From assembly GCA_934555895.1 (NCBI GenBank), contig CAKTFH010000001.1, positions 186,001 to 250,000 on the forward strand: 64,000 nucleotides of DNA, given 5' to 3'. How positions within the stretch are numbered: the stretch's first letter is position 1; every line of letters starts with the position of its first letter. The DNA comes from an uncultured Muribaculaceae bacterium. Its GTDB lineage: Bacteria > Bacteroidota > Bacteroidia > Bacteroidales > Muribaculaceae. A program made the translations under genes and the position numbers. Shown here piece after piece: positions 25,959 through 34,884 of this stretch. The notes below the pieces were generated by a model. It had not been told where the DNA came from, did no database searches, and saw only the letters and a list, made by a program, of their open reading frames with translations.

Positions 25959-26162
25959 ATGGACATAGAAATCAACGGACGAAGCGTGCACATCGCCGAG
26001 GGCGTGACCACGCTGGGGGCGGCTCTCAGGACCGAAGGGTTCACTGGCGTGGGTCAGGCCGTGGCGGTCGAAAACCGCGTGGTACCACGCACGGCATGGG
26101 ACGAAACCCCGCTGAAAGAGGGAATGAAAGTGACGGTGATACGCGCCGTGTGCGGAGGATGA
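25959..26162 (+). CDS. thiS: Thiamin sulfur-carrier protein ThiS
   Basis: A 67-aa ubiquitin-like sulfur carrier. It ends in A-V-C-G-G; the terminal Gly-Gly is adenylated by ThiF and turned into a thiocarboxylate that feeds ThiG. The ATG at 25959 gives the usual size; earlier in-frame codons fall inside the riboswitch. It is the first gene of the operon, and thiE follows after 4 bases. Confidence 0.93.
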   Translation: MDIEINGRSVHIAEGVTTLGAALRTEGFTGVGQAVAVENRVVPRTAWDETPLKEGMKVTVIRAVCGG

Positions 26163-26166
26163 GCGC

Positions 26167-27336
26167 ATGGAACTAATAGCCATCACAACTCCCTATTTCT
26201 ACGCCGGCGAAGCCACGGCCATATGCCAAGCCCTGGATGAGCGTGGATTCTCACGCGTACATATCCGCAAGCCGGGAGCCTCAGAAGTCAGCATGAGAGA
26301 ACTTCTGGAGCGGATTCCGTCAAGACTGCGCCCGCGGCTTTCGCTTCACGACTGCCATGAACTCGCCGCGGAATTCGGCATCGGCGGCGTGCATCTCAAC
26401 GGCCGCAATCCTGCGCCTCCGGCAGACTGGAAAGGGCTCGTGAGCCGCTCATGCCATAGCCTCGGAGAAGTCACAGCGGCTTCACCCGAAGTGGACTACA
26501 CCTTTCTTAGCCCTGTGTTCCCAAGCATATCGAAGCCCGGCTACAAAGCCGCATTCACGCTCGACGATCTGCGGGGCCGTCTGCCTGAGCATGTCTTTGC
26601 TCTCGGGGGCGTCACTCCTGAGAAACTGCATGCACTTGAAGAGGCCGGATTCGCCGGCGCGGCGATGCTCGGAAGCGCCTGGCGCAGGGAGCTCGACATG
26701 CATGCATTCCGGCTGCAATTCATCACCCACGGCGAAACCGCCGACGAGGTGGCGCAAGGCGCCATGGATGCCGCTGCAGGAGGATGCCGGTGGATACAGA
26801 TACGCATGAAGGGCGCGCCCGTGGAGGAGGTGGAGCACATGGCCCTGCGGCTTGCCTCGCTCCGCGAGGCGGATGTGACTCTGCTCGTCGACGACCATGT
26901 GGAGCTTGCCGCGCGCCTCGACTGCATTGACGGCGTGCATGTGGGCAAGAACGACATGCCGGTGGCGGAGGCGAGGGTGATGCTTGGCCCGGAGAAAATC
27001 CTGGGAGCTACTGCCAATACTTTCGACGACCTGAAAAAAGCCGCCACCGACGGCGCCGACTATGTGGGCCTTGGGCCTTTCCGCTTCACCACCACGAAAA
27101 AGAACCTCAGTCCGGTGCTCGGCACACAAGGCTACACCGACATAATGGAGCGCTGCCGCAGGGAGTGCATCGGCATACCGGTGGTGGCCATAGGGGGCAT
27201 CACGGAAGCCGATGTCGACAGTGTGATGGCTACAGGAGTGAACGGCATAGCCGTGAGCGGTGCCATACTCCGTGCAGCCGACCCGGCACTTGCCACCCGA
27301 CAACTTATAGAAAAACTAACAGCATACAGAATATGA
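26167..27336 (+). CDS. thiE: Double-domain thiamin-phosphate synthase (TenI-like + ThiE)
   Basis: A 389-aa fusion of two TIM barrels of the ThiE/TenI family, about twice the usual length. The C-terminal copy (about 183-389) has the synthase features: [36 protein letters not shown] and A-I-G-G-I. The N-terminal copy (1-180) has [32 protein letters not shown] and A-L-G-G-V, closer to TenI (thiazole tautomerase). The protein may therefore isomerise the thiazole product and couple it to HMP-PP. Its stop overlaps the thiG start (ATGA). Assignment of the first half is an inference. Confidence 0.88.
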   Translation: MELIAITTPYFYAGEATAICQALDERGFSRVHIRKPGASEVSMRELLERIPSRLRPRLSLHDCHELAAEFGIGGVHLNGRNPAPPADWKGLVSRSCHSLGEVTAASPEVDYTFLSPVFPSISKPGYKAAFTLDDLRGRLPEHVFALGGVTPEKLHALEEAGFAGAAMLGSAWRRELDMHAFRLQFITHGETADEVAQGAMDAAAGGCRWIQIRMKGAPVEEVEHMALRLASLREADVTLLVDDHVELAARLDCIDGVHVGKNDMPVAEARVMLGPEKILGATANTFDDLKKAATDGADYVGLGPFRFTTTKKNLSPVLGTQGYTDIMERCRRECIGIPVVAIGGITEADVDSVMATGVNGIAVSGAILRAADPALATRQLIEKLTAYRI

Positions 27337-28100
27337 GCACATTAACAATCGGAGGGCGCACATTCACCTCGCGCCTGTTCGTGGGAACGGGTAAATTCCG
27401 CTCCAACGAGCTCATGGAGGCCGCCATAAAGGCCTCGGGCTCGCAGATGGTCACAGTGGCCATGAAACGCATCGACATGGACAACCGCGAAGACGACATG
27501 CTGCGCCACATAGTGCACGAAGGTATACAGCTTCTGCCCAACACATCGGGCGCACGCAACGCCGAGGAGGCCATACTCGCCGGACAGCTCGCCCGTGAGG
27601 CTTTCGGCACCAACTTCCTCAAACTCGAGATTCATCCCGACCCCAAATATCTGCTTCCCGACCCGGTGGAGACACTGAAAGCCACCGAGGAGCTTGCCAA
27701 AATGGGATTTGTGGTACTCCCCTACATCCAGGCCGACCCCGTGCTGTGCAAGCGCCTCGAGGATGCCGGAGCCGCCACCGTGATGCCCTTGGCAGCTCCA
27801 ATCGGCACCAACAAGGGCCTCGTGACCCGCGAACTGCTGAAGATAATCATTGAGCAGAGCCGTGTGCCTGTGGTGGTCGACGCCGGACTCGGCGCTCCAT
27901 CCCATGCCGCCGAAGCCATGGAGCTCGGCGCCGACGCCGTGCTGGTGAACACCGCGATAGCCGTGGCAGGCGACCCCGTGCGCATGGCCCGCGCATTCGC
28001 CGACGCCACAGTGGCAGGCCGCGAGGCATTCGAGGCCGGTCTCGGAGCCATAACCGACGCCGCAGAAGCATCGTCGCCCTTAACCGCTTTTCTTGATTAA
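27333..28100 (+). CDS. thiG: Thiazole synthase ThiG
   Basis: A 255-aa TIM-barrel enzyme that makes the thiazole phosphate from 1-deoxyxylulose 5-phosphate, dehydroglycine and ThiS thiocarboxylate. The Schiff-base lysine is Lys97 in [29 protein letters not shown] and D-A-G-L-G-A-P-S are family blocks. The ATG at 27333 overlaps the thiE stop by four bases; upstream in-frame codons are within thiE. thiH starts 2 bases after the stop. Confidence 0.96.
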   Translation: MSTLTIGGRTFTSRLFVGTGKFRSNELMEAAIKASGSQMVTVAMKRIDMDNREDDMLRHIVHEGIQLLPNTSGARNAEEAILAGQLAREAFGTNFLKLEIHPDPKYLLPDPVETLKATEELAKMGFVVLPYIQADPVLCKRLEDAGAATVMPLAAPIGTNKGLVTRELLKIIIEQSRVPVVVDAGLGAPSHAAEAMELGADAVLVNTAIAVAGDPVRMARAFADATVAGREAFEAGLGAITDAAEASSPLTAFLD

Positions 28101-28102
28101 TC

Positions 28103-29215
28103 ATGTTCTCAGACTATCTTAAAGAAAACTACGACTGGGACACCACCACACGCGAAATCATGGCGATGACCCCGGCCGATGTGGAGCGCGCGCTGGCCAA
28201 GGAGCATCTAAGCGACCGCGACTTCATGGCCCTCATCTCGCCTGCCGCCGCTCCCTATATCGAGCAGATGGCACGGCGCAGCAAAGCCATCACCGAGCGC
28301 CGCTTCGGCAAGACGGTGAGCATCTTCATACCGATGTACATCACCAATTCGTGCACCAACTCATGTGTGTATTGCGGCTTCAACCGCCACAACAAGTTTC
28401 CGCGCGTGGTGCTTACTCCCGAGCAGATAGAGGCCGAGTGCAAGGCCATAAAGGCAATGGGTCCGTTCGAGAACCTTCTTCTCGTGACAGGCGAGAATCC
28501 CGTGGTGGCCGGTACCGACTACATCGAGAAAGCCCTCCAGGTATGCCGCCCATATTTCAGTAACCTCACCATAGAGGTGATGCCGCTGAGCGCCGAAGAC
28601 TACGAGCGTCTCACACATTCCGGCCTGAACGGCGTGGTGTGCTTCCAGGAGACCTACAACCATCAGCGCTACAAGGTGTATCATCCCGCCGGGATGAAAT
28701 CGAAATTCGAATGGCGCTGCGACGGCTTCGACCGCATGGGGCAGGCCGGAGTGCACAAAATCGGCATGGGGGTGCTCATAGGCCTCGAGGACTGGCGCAC
28801 CGATGTCACCATGATGGCACGCCACCTGCAGTATCTGCGCAAACGCTACTGGAAGACCCGCTATTCGGTGAACTTCCCCCGCATGCGTCCGTCGGAATCG
28901 GGCTTCCAGCCCAATGTGGTGATGAGCGACCGCGAGCTCGCACAGCTCACCTTTGCTTTCCGCATATTCGACCCCGATGTGGATATCTCCTACTCCACAC
29001 GCGAGAACCATGCGTTCCGCAACAACATGTGCACCTTAGGGGTGACCACCATGAGCGCCGGCTCGAAGACCGACCCGGGAGGCTATGCCACATATCCCGA
29101 ATCGCTCGAGCAGTTTGCCATCAGCGACCCCACATCACCGGCTATGGTCGCCGCCGACCTGCGCGCCCTCGGCCGCGAACCGGTGTGGAAAGACTGGGAC
29201 AGGGTGTTTGACTGA
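28103..29215 (+). CDS. thiH: 2-iminoacetate (dehydroglycine) synthase ThiH
   Basis: A 370-aa radical-SAM enzyme that splits tyrosine to dehydroglycine and p-cresol, the anaerobic route to the thiazole ring. The cluster motif is C-T-N-S-C-V-Y-C (Cys84, Cys88, Cys91). The C-terminal biotin/thiamin-synthesis region holds N-F-P-R-M-R-P and S-T-R-E-N. Use of ThiH rather than the glycine oxidase ThiO fits an anaerobe. Confidence 0.95.
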   Translation: MFSDYLKENYDWDTTTREIMAMTPADVERALAKEHLSDRDFMALISPAAAPYIEQMARRSKAITERRFGKTVSIFIPMYITNSCTNSCVYCGFNRHNKFPRVVLTPEQIEAECKAIKAMGPFENLLLVTGENPVVAGTDYIEKALQVCRPYFSNLTIEVMPLSAEDYERLTHSGLNGVVCFQETYNHQRYKVYHPAGMKSKFEWRCDGFDRMGQAGVHKIGMGVLIGLEDWRTDVTMMARHLQYLRKRYWKTRYSVNFPRMRPSESGFQPNVVMSDRELAQLTFAFRIFDPDVDISYSTRENHAFRNNMCTLGVTTMSAGSKTDPGGYATYPESLEQFAISDPTSPAMVAADLRALGREPVWKDWDRVFD

Positions 29216-29245
29216 ATTGCATTCTAACCCCGTTTACAACCTATT

Positions 29246-29947
29246 ATGGCGACAGACGAACGATATGCGCGACAGATCATGCTCGCCGGATTTGGCGAGG
29301 AGGGGCAGCGGCGCCTCAGAGAAGCCTCGGTGCTTGTAGTGGGTGTGGGAGGCCTCGGAAGTGCTGCAGCCACATGCCTCGCCGCAGCTGGCGTGGGTCA
29401 TATAGGTCTGGCCGACCCCGACGTGGTGAGCCTCTCCAACCTGCAGCGCCAGACGCTCTACACCACCGCCGAGGTGGGCCTATCGAAGACCGAATGCGCC
29501 CGCCGCAGGCTCGAAGCCATCAACCCCGGGGTGCGCTTCACCATGCACCCTGAGGGAATCACTCCACAAAATGCCAAAGCACTCGCCGAGGCCTACGACC
29601 TGATGGTGGACTGCACCGACAACTATGCCGCCCGCTACCTCATGGACGATGCCTGCGCGGCAGCCGGCAAGCCGTGGGTGCACGGCTCCATAGGCGAGTT
29701 TCAAGGCCATGTGGCCGTGATGAACCACCTGCGCGGACGCCGCTACACACACCTCTTCCCCGACCGCGAGGCCCTCTGCGCACAGCCGCGAATCACCGCA
29801 GGAGTGCTCGGAGCCGTGCCCGCCACCATAGGCGCCATAGAGGCCAACGAGGCCATAAAACTGCTCACCCGCATCGGCGAGCCGCTCGACGGACGCCTGT
29901 TCTGCCTCAATCTCCTTACCCTCGAGTCGTTCACACTCGATTTTTAA
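29246..29947 (+). CDS. thiF: ThiF-type adenylyltransferase (HesA/MoeB/ThiF family)
   Basis: A 233-aa E1-like enzyme that adenylates the ThiS C-terminus. The nucleotide loop is V-V-G-V-G-G-L-G-S (36-44), followed by D-P-D-V-V-S-L-S-N-L-Q-R-Q and V-D-C-T-D-N. The two C-x-x-C zinc pairs seen in many ThiF/MoeB proteins are missing, although a single Cys remains in A-L-C-A-Q-P. Operon context supports ThiF over MoeB. Confidence 0.9.
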   Translation: MATDERYARQIMLAGFGEEGQRRLREASVLVVGVGGLGSAAATCLAAAGVGHIGLADPDVVSLSNLQRQTLYTTAEVGLSKTECARRRLEAINPGVRFTMHPEGITPQNAKALAEAYDLMVDCTDNYAARYLMDDACAAAGKPWVHGSIGEFQGHVAVMNHLRGRRYTHLFPDREALCAQPRITAGVLGAVPATIGAIEANEAIKLLTRIGEPLDGRLFCLNLLTLESFTLDF

Positions 29948-29991
29948 CCGCAACCATTTGCAATCACACATATTCACGAGACACAACAAAG

Positions 29992-30690
29992 ATGAGTTCA
30001 TTTGATAAATACGCATCGGAATACGACAGCTGGTTTCTCAACAACCGCAATGTGCTTGAAAGCGAAGTTAAGCTTGTGGCTTCGGTGCTTCGCGACGCCC
30101 CGGGCCCAGTGCTGTCGGTAGGATGCGGCAGCGGCCTGTTTGAGAAAATAATGCGCGAAAGCTACGGCATAGATGTGACCAACGGCGTAGAGCCGTCAGA
30201 AGGGATGGCCGCCATAGCCCGGTGTCGCGGCATGGAGGTGACAGTGGCCACCGCCGAAGATTTCGACTACCCGCAGGGAAAATACAATACTATCCTCTTC
30301 AACGGCTCGCCGAGCTATATCACCGACCTTGCCGCCGTGCTGCGCAAGGTGTACGCCGCGCTCCCCTCGGGAGGCCGAGTGATTCTGGTGGATGTGCCCA
30401 AAGAGAGCACCTACGGCCAGATGTATAATCTTGCCAAGGCTGTGGGCACATGGCATCACCCGCTGTTGGAAGGATGCTTCCCGCCCGACCCCTATCCCAT
30501 AGAGTTTGTGAACCAGGCCAACTGGCGCACCACAGCCGAAAAGATGCGCCTGATGGAGGAAGCCGGCTTCACCGGCCTCAGCGCCCGGCAAACGCTCACC
30601 ACTCACCCGCTCTACTCCAACAATGCCGCCGAAGAGCCCGTGCCGGGATTCGACCGCGGAGACTATGTGGCCGTAACCGGCATAAAATAA
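29992..30690 (+). CDS. Class I SAM-dependent methyltransferase in the thi operon
   Basis: A 232-aa Rossmann-fold methyltransferase. Motif I is V-L-S-V-G-C-G-S-G (about 37-45), the acidic end of strand 2 is G-V-E-P-S, and N-T-I-L-F-N-G-S-P is motif IV. The N-terminal D-K-Y-A-S-E-Y-D-S-W is typical of small-molecule methyltransferases of the UbiE/Cyclopropane group. It lies 44 bases after thiF and 39 before tenA, in the same direction, with no terminator on either side. No thiamin step needs a methyltransferase, so the substrate is an open question. Confidence 0.85.
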   Translation: MSSFDKYASEYDSWFLNNRNVLESEVKLVASVLRDAPGPVLSVGCGSGLFEKIMRESYGIDVTNGVEPSEGMAAIARCRGMEVTVATAEDFDYPQGKYNTILFNGSPSYITDLAAVLRKVYAALPSGGRVILVDVPKESTYGQMYNLAKAVGTWHHPLLEGCFPPDPYPIEFVNQANWRTTAEKMRLMEEAGFTGLSARQTLTTHPLYSNNAAEEPVPGFDRGDYVAVTGIK

Positions 30691-30729
30691 CCCCGTAATC
30701 CCCAACCGAAAAACCGCAACAGCATCATC

Positions 30730-31389
30730 ATGACACCCACTCAGCCGACAACCCTCTGGAGCCGGGAGGCATGGAAAGCATCGGAGCCAATATTAGAGGC
30801 CATAAAGAAGCTCCCCTTCATCACCGAGCTTGCCGACGGCACCCTCCCCGCCGAAACCTTCCGCCGGTATATCGAGCAGGATAATCTCTACATAACCCAA
30901 TACAGCCGTGTGCTGGCCCACATCGCATCGCGCCTCGACGATATCGACGAGATGAACTCCTTCCTGAACTTCGCCGGCGACGGCGTAGCCACCGAGAAGG
31001 CGCTCCACTCGATGTATGTGACCGGAGGCACCAGCGAGATGTCGCCCGTCTGCCTCTTCTACACCTCGCTGCTCAAGTCGCAGGCCCTGGAGCCGGTGGA
31101 GGTGGAAGCGGCCGCAGTGCTCCCCTGCTTCTGGATATATCTCGCCACCGGCAAATATATCCTGTCGATAGCAAAAATGGAGGGGAACCCCTATGCCGAG
31201 TGGATAAAGACCTACAGCGACGGAGCATTTGACGCCTCCACCGAGCGCGCTATAGCCATCTGCGACCGTCTGGCCGCCTCGGCCACCCCAGAGATGCGCG
31301 CCCGCATGACCGACATATATGTGAAATGCTCACGCCTGGAATGGCTCTTCTGGCAGACTGCCTATGAGCCCCGTCCATGGGAAATATGA
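30730..31389 (+). CDS. tenA: TenA-family thiaminase II/aminopyrimidine aminohydrolase
   Basis: A 219-aa all-helical TenA protein that recovers HMP from degraded thiamin (aminopyrimidine hydrolysis). The family Cys is Cys133 in L-P-C-F-W-I-Y. The C-terminal E-x2-F-W (E-W-L-F-W) that holds the catalytic Glu is also seen. It overlaps thiD by four bases at the ATGA. With ThiD it forms a pyrimidine salvage branch. Confidence 0.9.
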   Translation: MTPTQPTTLWSREAWKASEPILEAIKKLPFITELADGTLPAETFRRYIEQDNLYITQYSRVLAHIASRLDDIDEMNSFLNFAGDGVATEKALHSMYVTGGTSEMSPVCLFYTSLLKSQALEPVEVEAAAVLPCFWIYLATGKYILSIAKMEGNPYAEWIKTYSDGAFDASTERAIAICDRLAASATPEMRARMTDIYVKCSRLEWLFWQTAYEPRPWEI

Positions 31390-32225
31390 CATTGAAAATG
31401 GAAAAGAAACATTACAGCACTGCCCTCACCATCGCGGGCAGCGACCCCTCGGGAGGTGCCGGGCTTCAGGCCGACCTCAAGACATTCTCGGCTCTCGGCG
31501 TCTACGGAGCATCGGCCGTGGTGGCCGTGGTCGACGAAAACACCCAGGGCGTGTATGGCGTGCACCCCATACCCGAAGCTTTCGTGGCGGGGCAGATACG
31601 CTCGGTGCTCTCCGACATTGGCGCCGACGCAGTGAAGATAGGCATGCTCCACAGTTCCGAGCTGATACGCACGGTGCTCGCCACCCTGCGCGAATGGCCC
31701 GATGTGCGCCAGATTGTGCTCGACCCGGTGATGGTGGCAACCTCCGGCGACGCGCTGCTCGAGCCGTCGGCCGTGGCCACACTGCGCGACGAGCTGATAC
31801 CCTATGCCCGGATAATCACCCCCAATCTCCCCGAGGCTTCGCTGCTGTTGGGCGAGACAGTTGACCATCAGGACCAGCTTGAGGATGCCGCCCGCGAGCT
31901 TTCACGGCAGACAGGCGAACCTGTGTCGGTGATGCTCAAAGCGGGCCACCTCGAAGGTACCGATGAGCTCATCGACATATTCTACAACGCCGAGAAGGGC
32001 ACCTTCCTGCGTCTGGCGTCGCGCAAGCTGCACACCGCCAACACCCACGGCACCGGATGCACCCTCTCCTCCGCCATAGCGTCATGGCTGGCCCGCGGCG
32101 CCGACCTCGACTCCGCGGCACGCCTCGGCAAGGACTACATTGCCGCCGCCGTAGAAGCCGGAGCCGACTACGCCATAGGCCGCGGCCACGGCCCAGTGCA
32201 CCATTTCCACGCCTGGTGGAAATAA
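31386..32225 (+). CDS. thiD: Hydroxymethylpyrimidine/phosphomethylpyrimidine kinase
   Basis: A ribokinase-like kinase of about 279 aa that converts HMP to HMP-P and HMP-PP. I-A-G-S-D-P-S-G-G-A-G-L-Q-A-D near the start, K-I-G-M-L, D-P-V-M-V-A-T-S-G and the anion hole H-G-T-G-C are all present. Start chosen at the ATG that forms an ATGA overlap with tenA; an ATG 12 bases later (31398) is equally possible. It is the last gene of the operon. Confidence 0.93.
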   Translation: MTLKMEKKHYSTALTIAGSDPSGGAGLQADLKTFSALGVYGASAVVAVVDENTQGVYGVHPIPEAFVAGQIRSVLSDIGADAVKIGMLHSSELIRTVLATLREWPDVRQIVLDPVMVATSGDALLEPSAVATLRDELIPYARIITPNLPEASLLLGETVDHQDQLEDAARELSRQTGEPVSVMLKAGHLEGTDELIDIFYNAEKGTFLRLASRKLHTANTHGTGCTLSSAIASWLARGADLDSAARLGKDYIAAAVEAGADYAIGRGHGPVHHFHAWWK

Positions 32226-32245
32226 AAACAATTGGGCATAGGAAG

Positions 32246-32275
32246 TTAGTGCTCACTAATTTCAAGGTTTTTATG
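32246..32275 (+). terminator. Possible weak terminator after thiD
   Basis: TTAGTG (32246-32251) and CACTAA (32254-32259) form a short perfect inverted repeat, followed by TTTCAAGGTTTTT. The stem is only 6-7 bp with a 2-base centre, so the call is tentative. Confidence 0.3.
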
Positions 32276-32303
32276 TAAGGACTTTACAGAAATGACATCG
32301 GTG

Positions 32304-33125
32304 ATGAAAAAATGCATATCAATTTCAATATTTATCTGTTGCGCGTTAGCAGCTTTTGCGACGGGACACGCACCTCAGATAGTGGCAAATTATCTTACCG
32401 CTCAATGGAAAGAGTATATGCAGGCTATAAACAGAATGAATCCTGATGAAAAAGATTCCATAAAGGCAAATCTGCTCACTCCCGGCATGTATGAAAAAAT
32501 CGGACGCATGACCGGAGACACCGGCGCGGATTGCATCATCCGCGCTCAAGATGTGAACGATTTTGGTATCAATGATCTCAAATGCCGCCATCTTGAAGGC
32601 GACTGGTATGAGATTACCTACCGCTGGAGTGAAAAAGATGAGCCTATACAAATCCCGATAAGAGCAACCACAGATGCTGAAGGAGATATAAAAGTCAGTT
32701 ATATCGCCCCTGAATGTGCCGGCGACAAATACGGTGACAAATATCTGGCTGTGCCTAAAACAAAAGTTGTCGACAACGGCACTGCAAAGCAGTTTGTCGA
32801 GACTTATTATGCAGCTTATACCTATCCGTTTCTGAGCATCAGCACCGACTGCGAAAAGCAAAGCAGGGCTGTGCGCGATAAATATTGCACAGCACAGCTC
32901 TGCAAGCGCATCGACGACTGGCTGGCCAACGAGGCGCCGGAAGATATTTTCGATCCGTTTATATGCGGGATTGACTTCGACAACATCTGCCATTGGCCCG
33001 TCAACGTAAAAGAGGATGGCCAAAATGATTTCACCGTGTCGTTCGGCAACCGCTCACTGAAGGTTTTTGTAGCGAAAACCGACGGCCGGTGGGTGATTTC
33101 CAACATAACAACAAATACGCGCTAA
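32304..33125 (+). CDS. Exported protein with two DUF3828-like repeats
   Basis: A 273-aa protein not recognised with certainty. It starts with a signal peptide (M-K-K-C-I-S-I-S-I-F-I-C-C-A-L-A-A-F-A). An ATG four codons earlier (32292) is possible. Two halves share a pattern: Y-x-x-x-x-Y/W with a long helix, K-R/K-I near the end, then D-x-N-D/C and a W-x-V/I strand. The last part, F-V-A-K-T-D-G-R-W-V-I-S-N-I, is typical of small cystatin/NTF2-like or DUF3828 domains. GC is slightly lower than around it. Function unknown. Confidence 0.65.
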   Translation: MKKCISISIFICCALAAFATGHAPQIVANYLTAQWKEYMQAINRMNPDEKDSIKANLLTPGMYEKIGRMTGDTGADCIIRAQDVNDFGINDLKCRHLEGDWYEITYRWSEKDEPIQIPIRATTDAEGDIKVSYIAPECAGDKYGDKYLAVPKTKVVDNGTAKQFVETYYAAYTYPFLSISTDCEKQSRAVRDKYCTAQLCKRIDDWLANEAPEDIFDPFICGIDFDNICHWPVNVKEDGQNDFTVSFGNRSLKVFVAKTDGRWVISNITTNTR

Positions 33126-33173
33126 ACTAACTATACCTAAAACCAGTTAATCAACCAACCTAAATCAAGACTT

Positions 33174-33746
33174 ATGGAGATAATACCAGCACGCCCCGCC
33201 GACGCGCCCTATATAGCCAAGGCTGTGATGCTCGGCGTAGGAGAGGAAATCTGCCGCGATTTCGCAGGCGAGAAACACTCAATGGCCGATGTGGAGGCAC
33301 TTTTCACCGAACTCGCCGGCATGGACGACTCGCAGTACAGCTACCGCAACGCCCTTGTGGCCGTGACGCCCGAAGGCGATGTGGCCGGCGTGTGCGTAGG
33401 CTACGACGGCGCAAGGCTCCACCCCCTGCGCGAGCGCTTTTTCGAAACAGCCCTGCGCCGCATGGACCTCGACATGCGCGGCATGGCCGATGAAACCTCG
33501 CCCGACGAATATTATCTGGACACCCTCGCCGTGTTCCCGGCCTACCGGAGCCACGGCCTCGGAGGCAAACTGCTCATGGCACAAGCCGCACGCGGTCATG
33601 CCATGGGCAAGCCCGCAGGCCTGCTTGTGGACAAAACCAATCCCAAAGCGGAGGCCCTTTACCGCCGTCTCGGCTTCATTCCCGTGGGCGAACGCCCCTT
33701 TGCCGGAGTGGTGATGAACCACCTCCAGCTGCCTTTAGAAAAGTAA
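33174..33746 (+). CDS. GNAT-family N-acetyltransferase
   Basis: A 190-aa acyl-CoA-dependent acetyltransferase. The acetyl-CoA loop is P-A-Y-R-S-H-G-L-G-G-K-L-L (about 122-134), preceded by Y-Y-L-D-T-L-A-V-F and followed by N-P-K-A-E-A-L-Y-R-R-L-G-F. The substrate cannot be told. It converges on aroB with a 22-base gap. Confidence 0.88.
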   Translation: MEIIPARPADAPYIAKAVMLGVGEEICRDFAGEKHSMADVEALFTELAGMDDSQYSYRNALVAVTPEGDVAGVCVGYDGARLHPLRERFFETALRRMDLDMRGMADETSPDEYYLDTLAVFPAYRSHGLGGKLLMAQAARGHAMGKPAGLLVDKTNPKAEALYRRLGFIPVGERPFAGVVMNHLQLPLEK

Positions 33747-33768
33747 AAAATGCTGATTTTGCCGCGGC

Positions 33769-34872
33769 TTACAGCAGCAGATCGCGGTAAATGTCGAGAG
33801 CGGCTTCCACATCTTCCCGGCCGACGGCGACGCCCGTCACCGGGTCGCCCTCCTTGCACAGGAGAGTAAAGGTGTAGGAGTCGCTTCCGGCTGTTGTAGC
33901 GGTGTTTTTCTTGTCATGTGACATGAATGACAGCAACTTCGGATAATCAGCGCACGTGATAGCATAGGCGCCGTAATGGTCGCGCACATACTGCGCGTAG
34001 CGGTGCAGACGGTCGGAAGGGAACTGCTCCTTCATATGGCTCAGCACAAGTGCCGCCACCATGCCGAATGCCACTGCATAGCCATGGCTCAGAGGCGCCT
34101 TGCGCTCCAGGGCCAGCTCCTCGAAGGCATGACCGAAAGTATGGCCCAGATTCAGAGCCTGACGCCTTCCGCAGTCGAAGGGGTCGGAGCTCACGTAGTC
34201 GCACTTCACCTCCACGCTCTCTTTCAGCAGCCGCAGCAACGAATCGGGCTCGTAGGCGGTGACATCGTAGGCCAACAGACGGTCGGTCATGGCCGAGGAC
34301 GAAAGCAGGGCATGCTTCAACATCTCGGCATACCCCGAAAGCAATTCCTCAGATGAGAGCGTGCGGAAGAATGTGGTTGAGACAATCACAAGCTGCGGAT
34401 TGGCGAACACACCTATCTCGTTCTTGAGCGAATTGAAATTGATGCCTGTCTTGCCCCCTACCGAGGCATCTACGGCACCGAGCAGCGTGGTTGGTATATT
34501 CACAAACGGGATGCCACGCTTGAATGTAGCGGCCGCAAAAGCGCCCATATCGGTTATCACTCCCCCGCCTACATTCACCAGCAGAGAACGCCTGTTGGCA
34601 CCGGAATCACCGAGCCGCTTCCAGATGTCGCTCAGCGTCGTGATGTTCTTGTGCAGGTCGCCGGCGCCTCCGGTGACTATCACATCGGCGCCTCCCACAA
34701 CCTTCGACTCGCTTTGCAAGCGCGGCAGCACGAAAGTAGCCGTGTTGGCGTCGACGAGCACATGCACCGATGCCGGCTCAAGTTTTTCCACAAGCTCATC
34801 GAGAGCCTGCGCCACATGATTTGTAAAAAGCAGAAGTTCTGCGGGTGATTTCGGGTTGTTGAGAGATTCCAT
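33769..34872 (-). CDS. aroB: 3-dehydroquinate synthase
   Basis: A 367-aa NAD- and zinc-dependent enzyme, the second step of the shikimate pathway. G-G-G-V-I-T-D-M-G-A-F, N-I-P-T-T-L-L-G-A-V-D-A-S-V-G-G-K-T-G, the zinc ligands in N-L-G-H-T-F-G-H-A-F-E, and H-G-Y-A-V-A-F-G-M are present. It is the last gene of a six-gene minus-strand run and sits 12 bases after the HAD gene. No other aro genes are near. Confidence 0.95.
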   Translation of the reverse strand: MESLNNPKSPAELLLFTNHVAQALDELVEKLEPASVHVLVDANTATFVLPRLQSESKVVGGADVIVTGGAGDLHKNITTLSDIWKRLGDSGANRRSLLVNVGGGVITDMGAFAAATFKRGIPFVNIPTTLLGAVDASVGGKTGINFNSLKNEIGVFANPQLVIVSTTFFRTLSSEELLSGYAEMLKHALLSSSAMTDRLLAYDVTAYEPDSLLRLLKESVEVKCDYVSSDPFDCGRRQALNLGHTFGHAFEELALERKAPLSHGYAVAFGMVAALVLSHMKEQFPSDRLHRYAQYVRDHYGAYAITCADYPKLLSFMSHDKKNTATTAGSDSYTFTLLCKEGDPVTGVAVGREDVEAALDIYRDLLL

Positions 34873-34884
34873 ATATTCAAGTAT

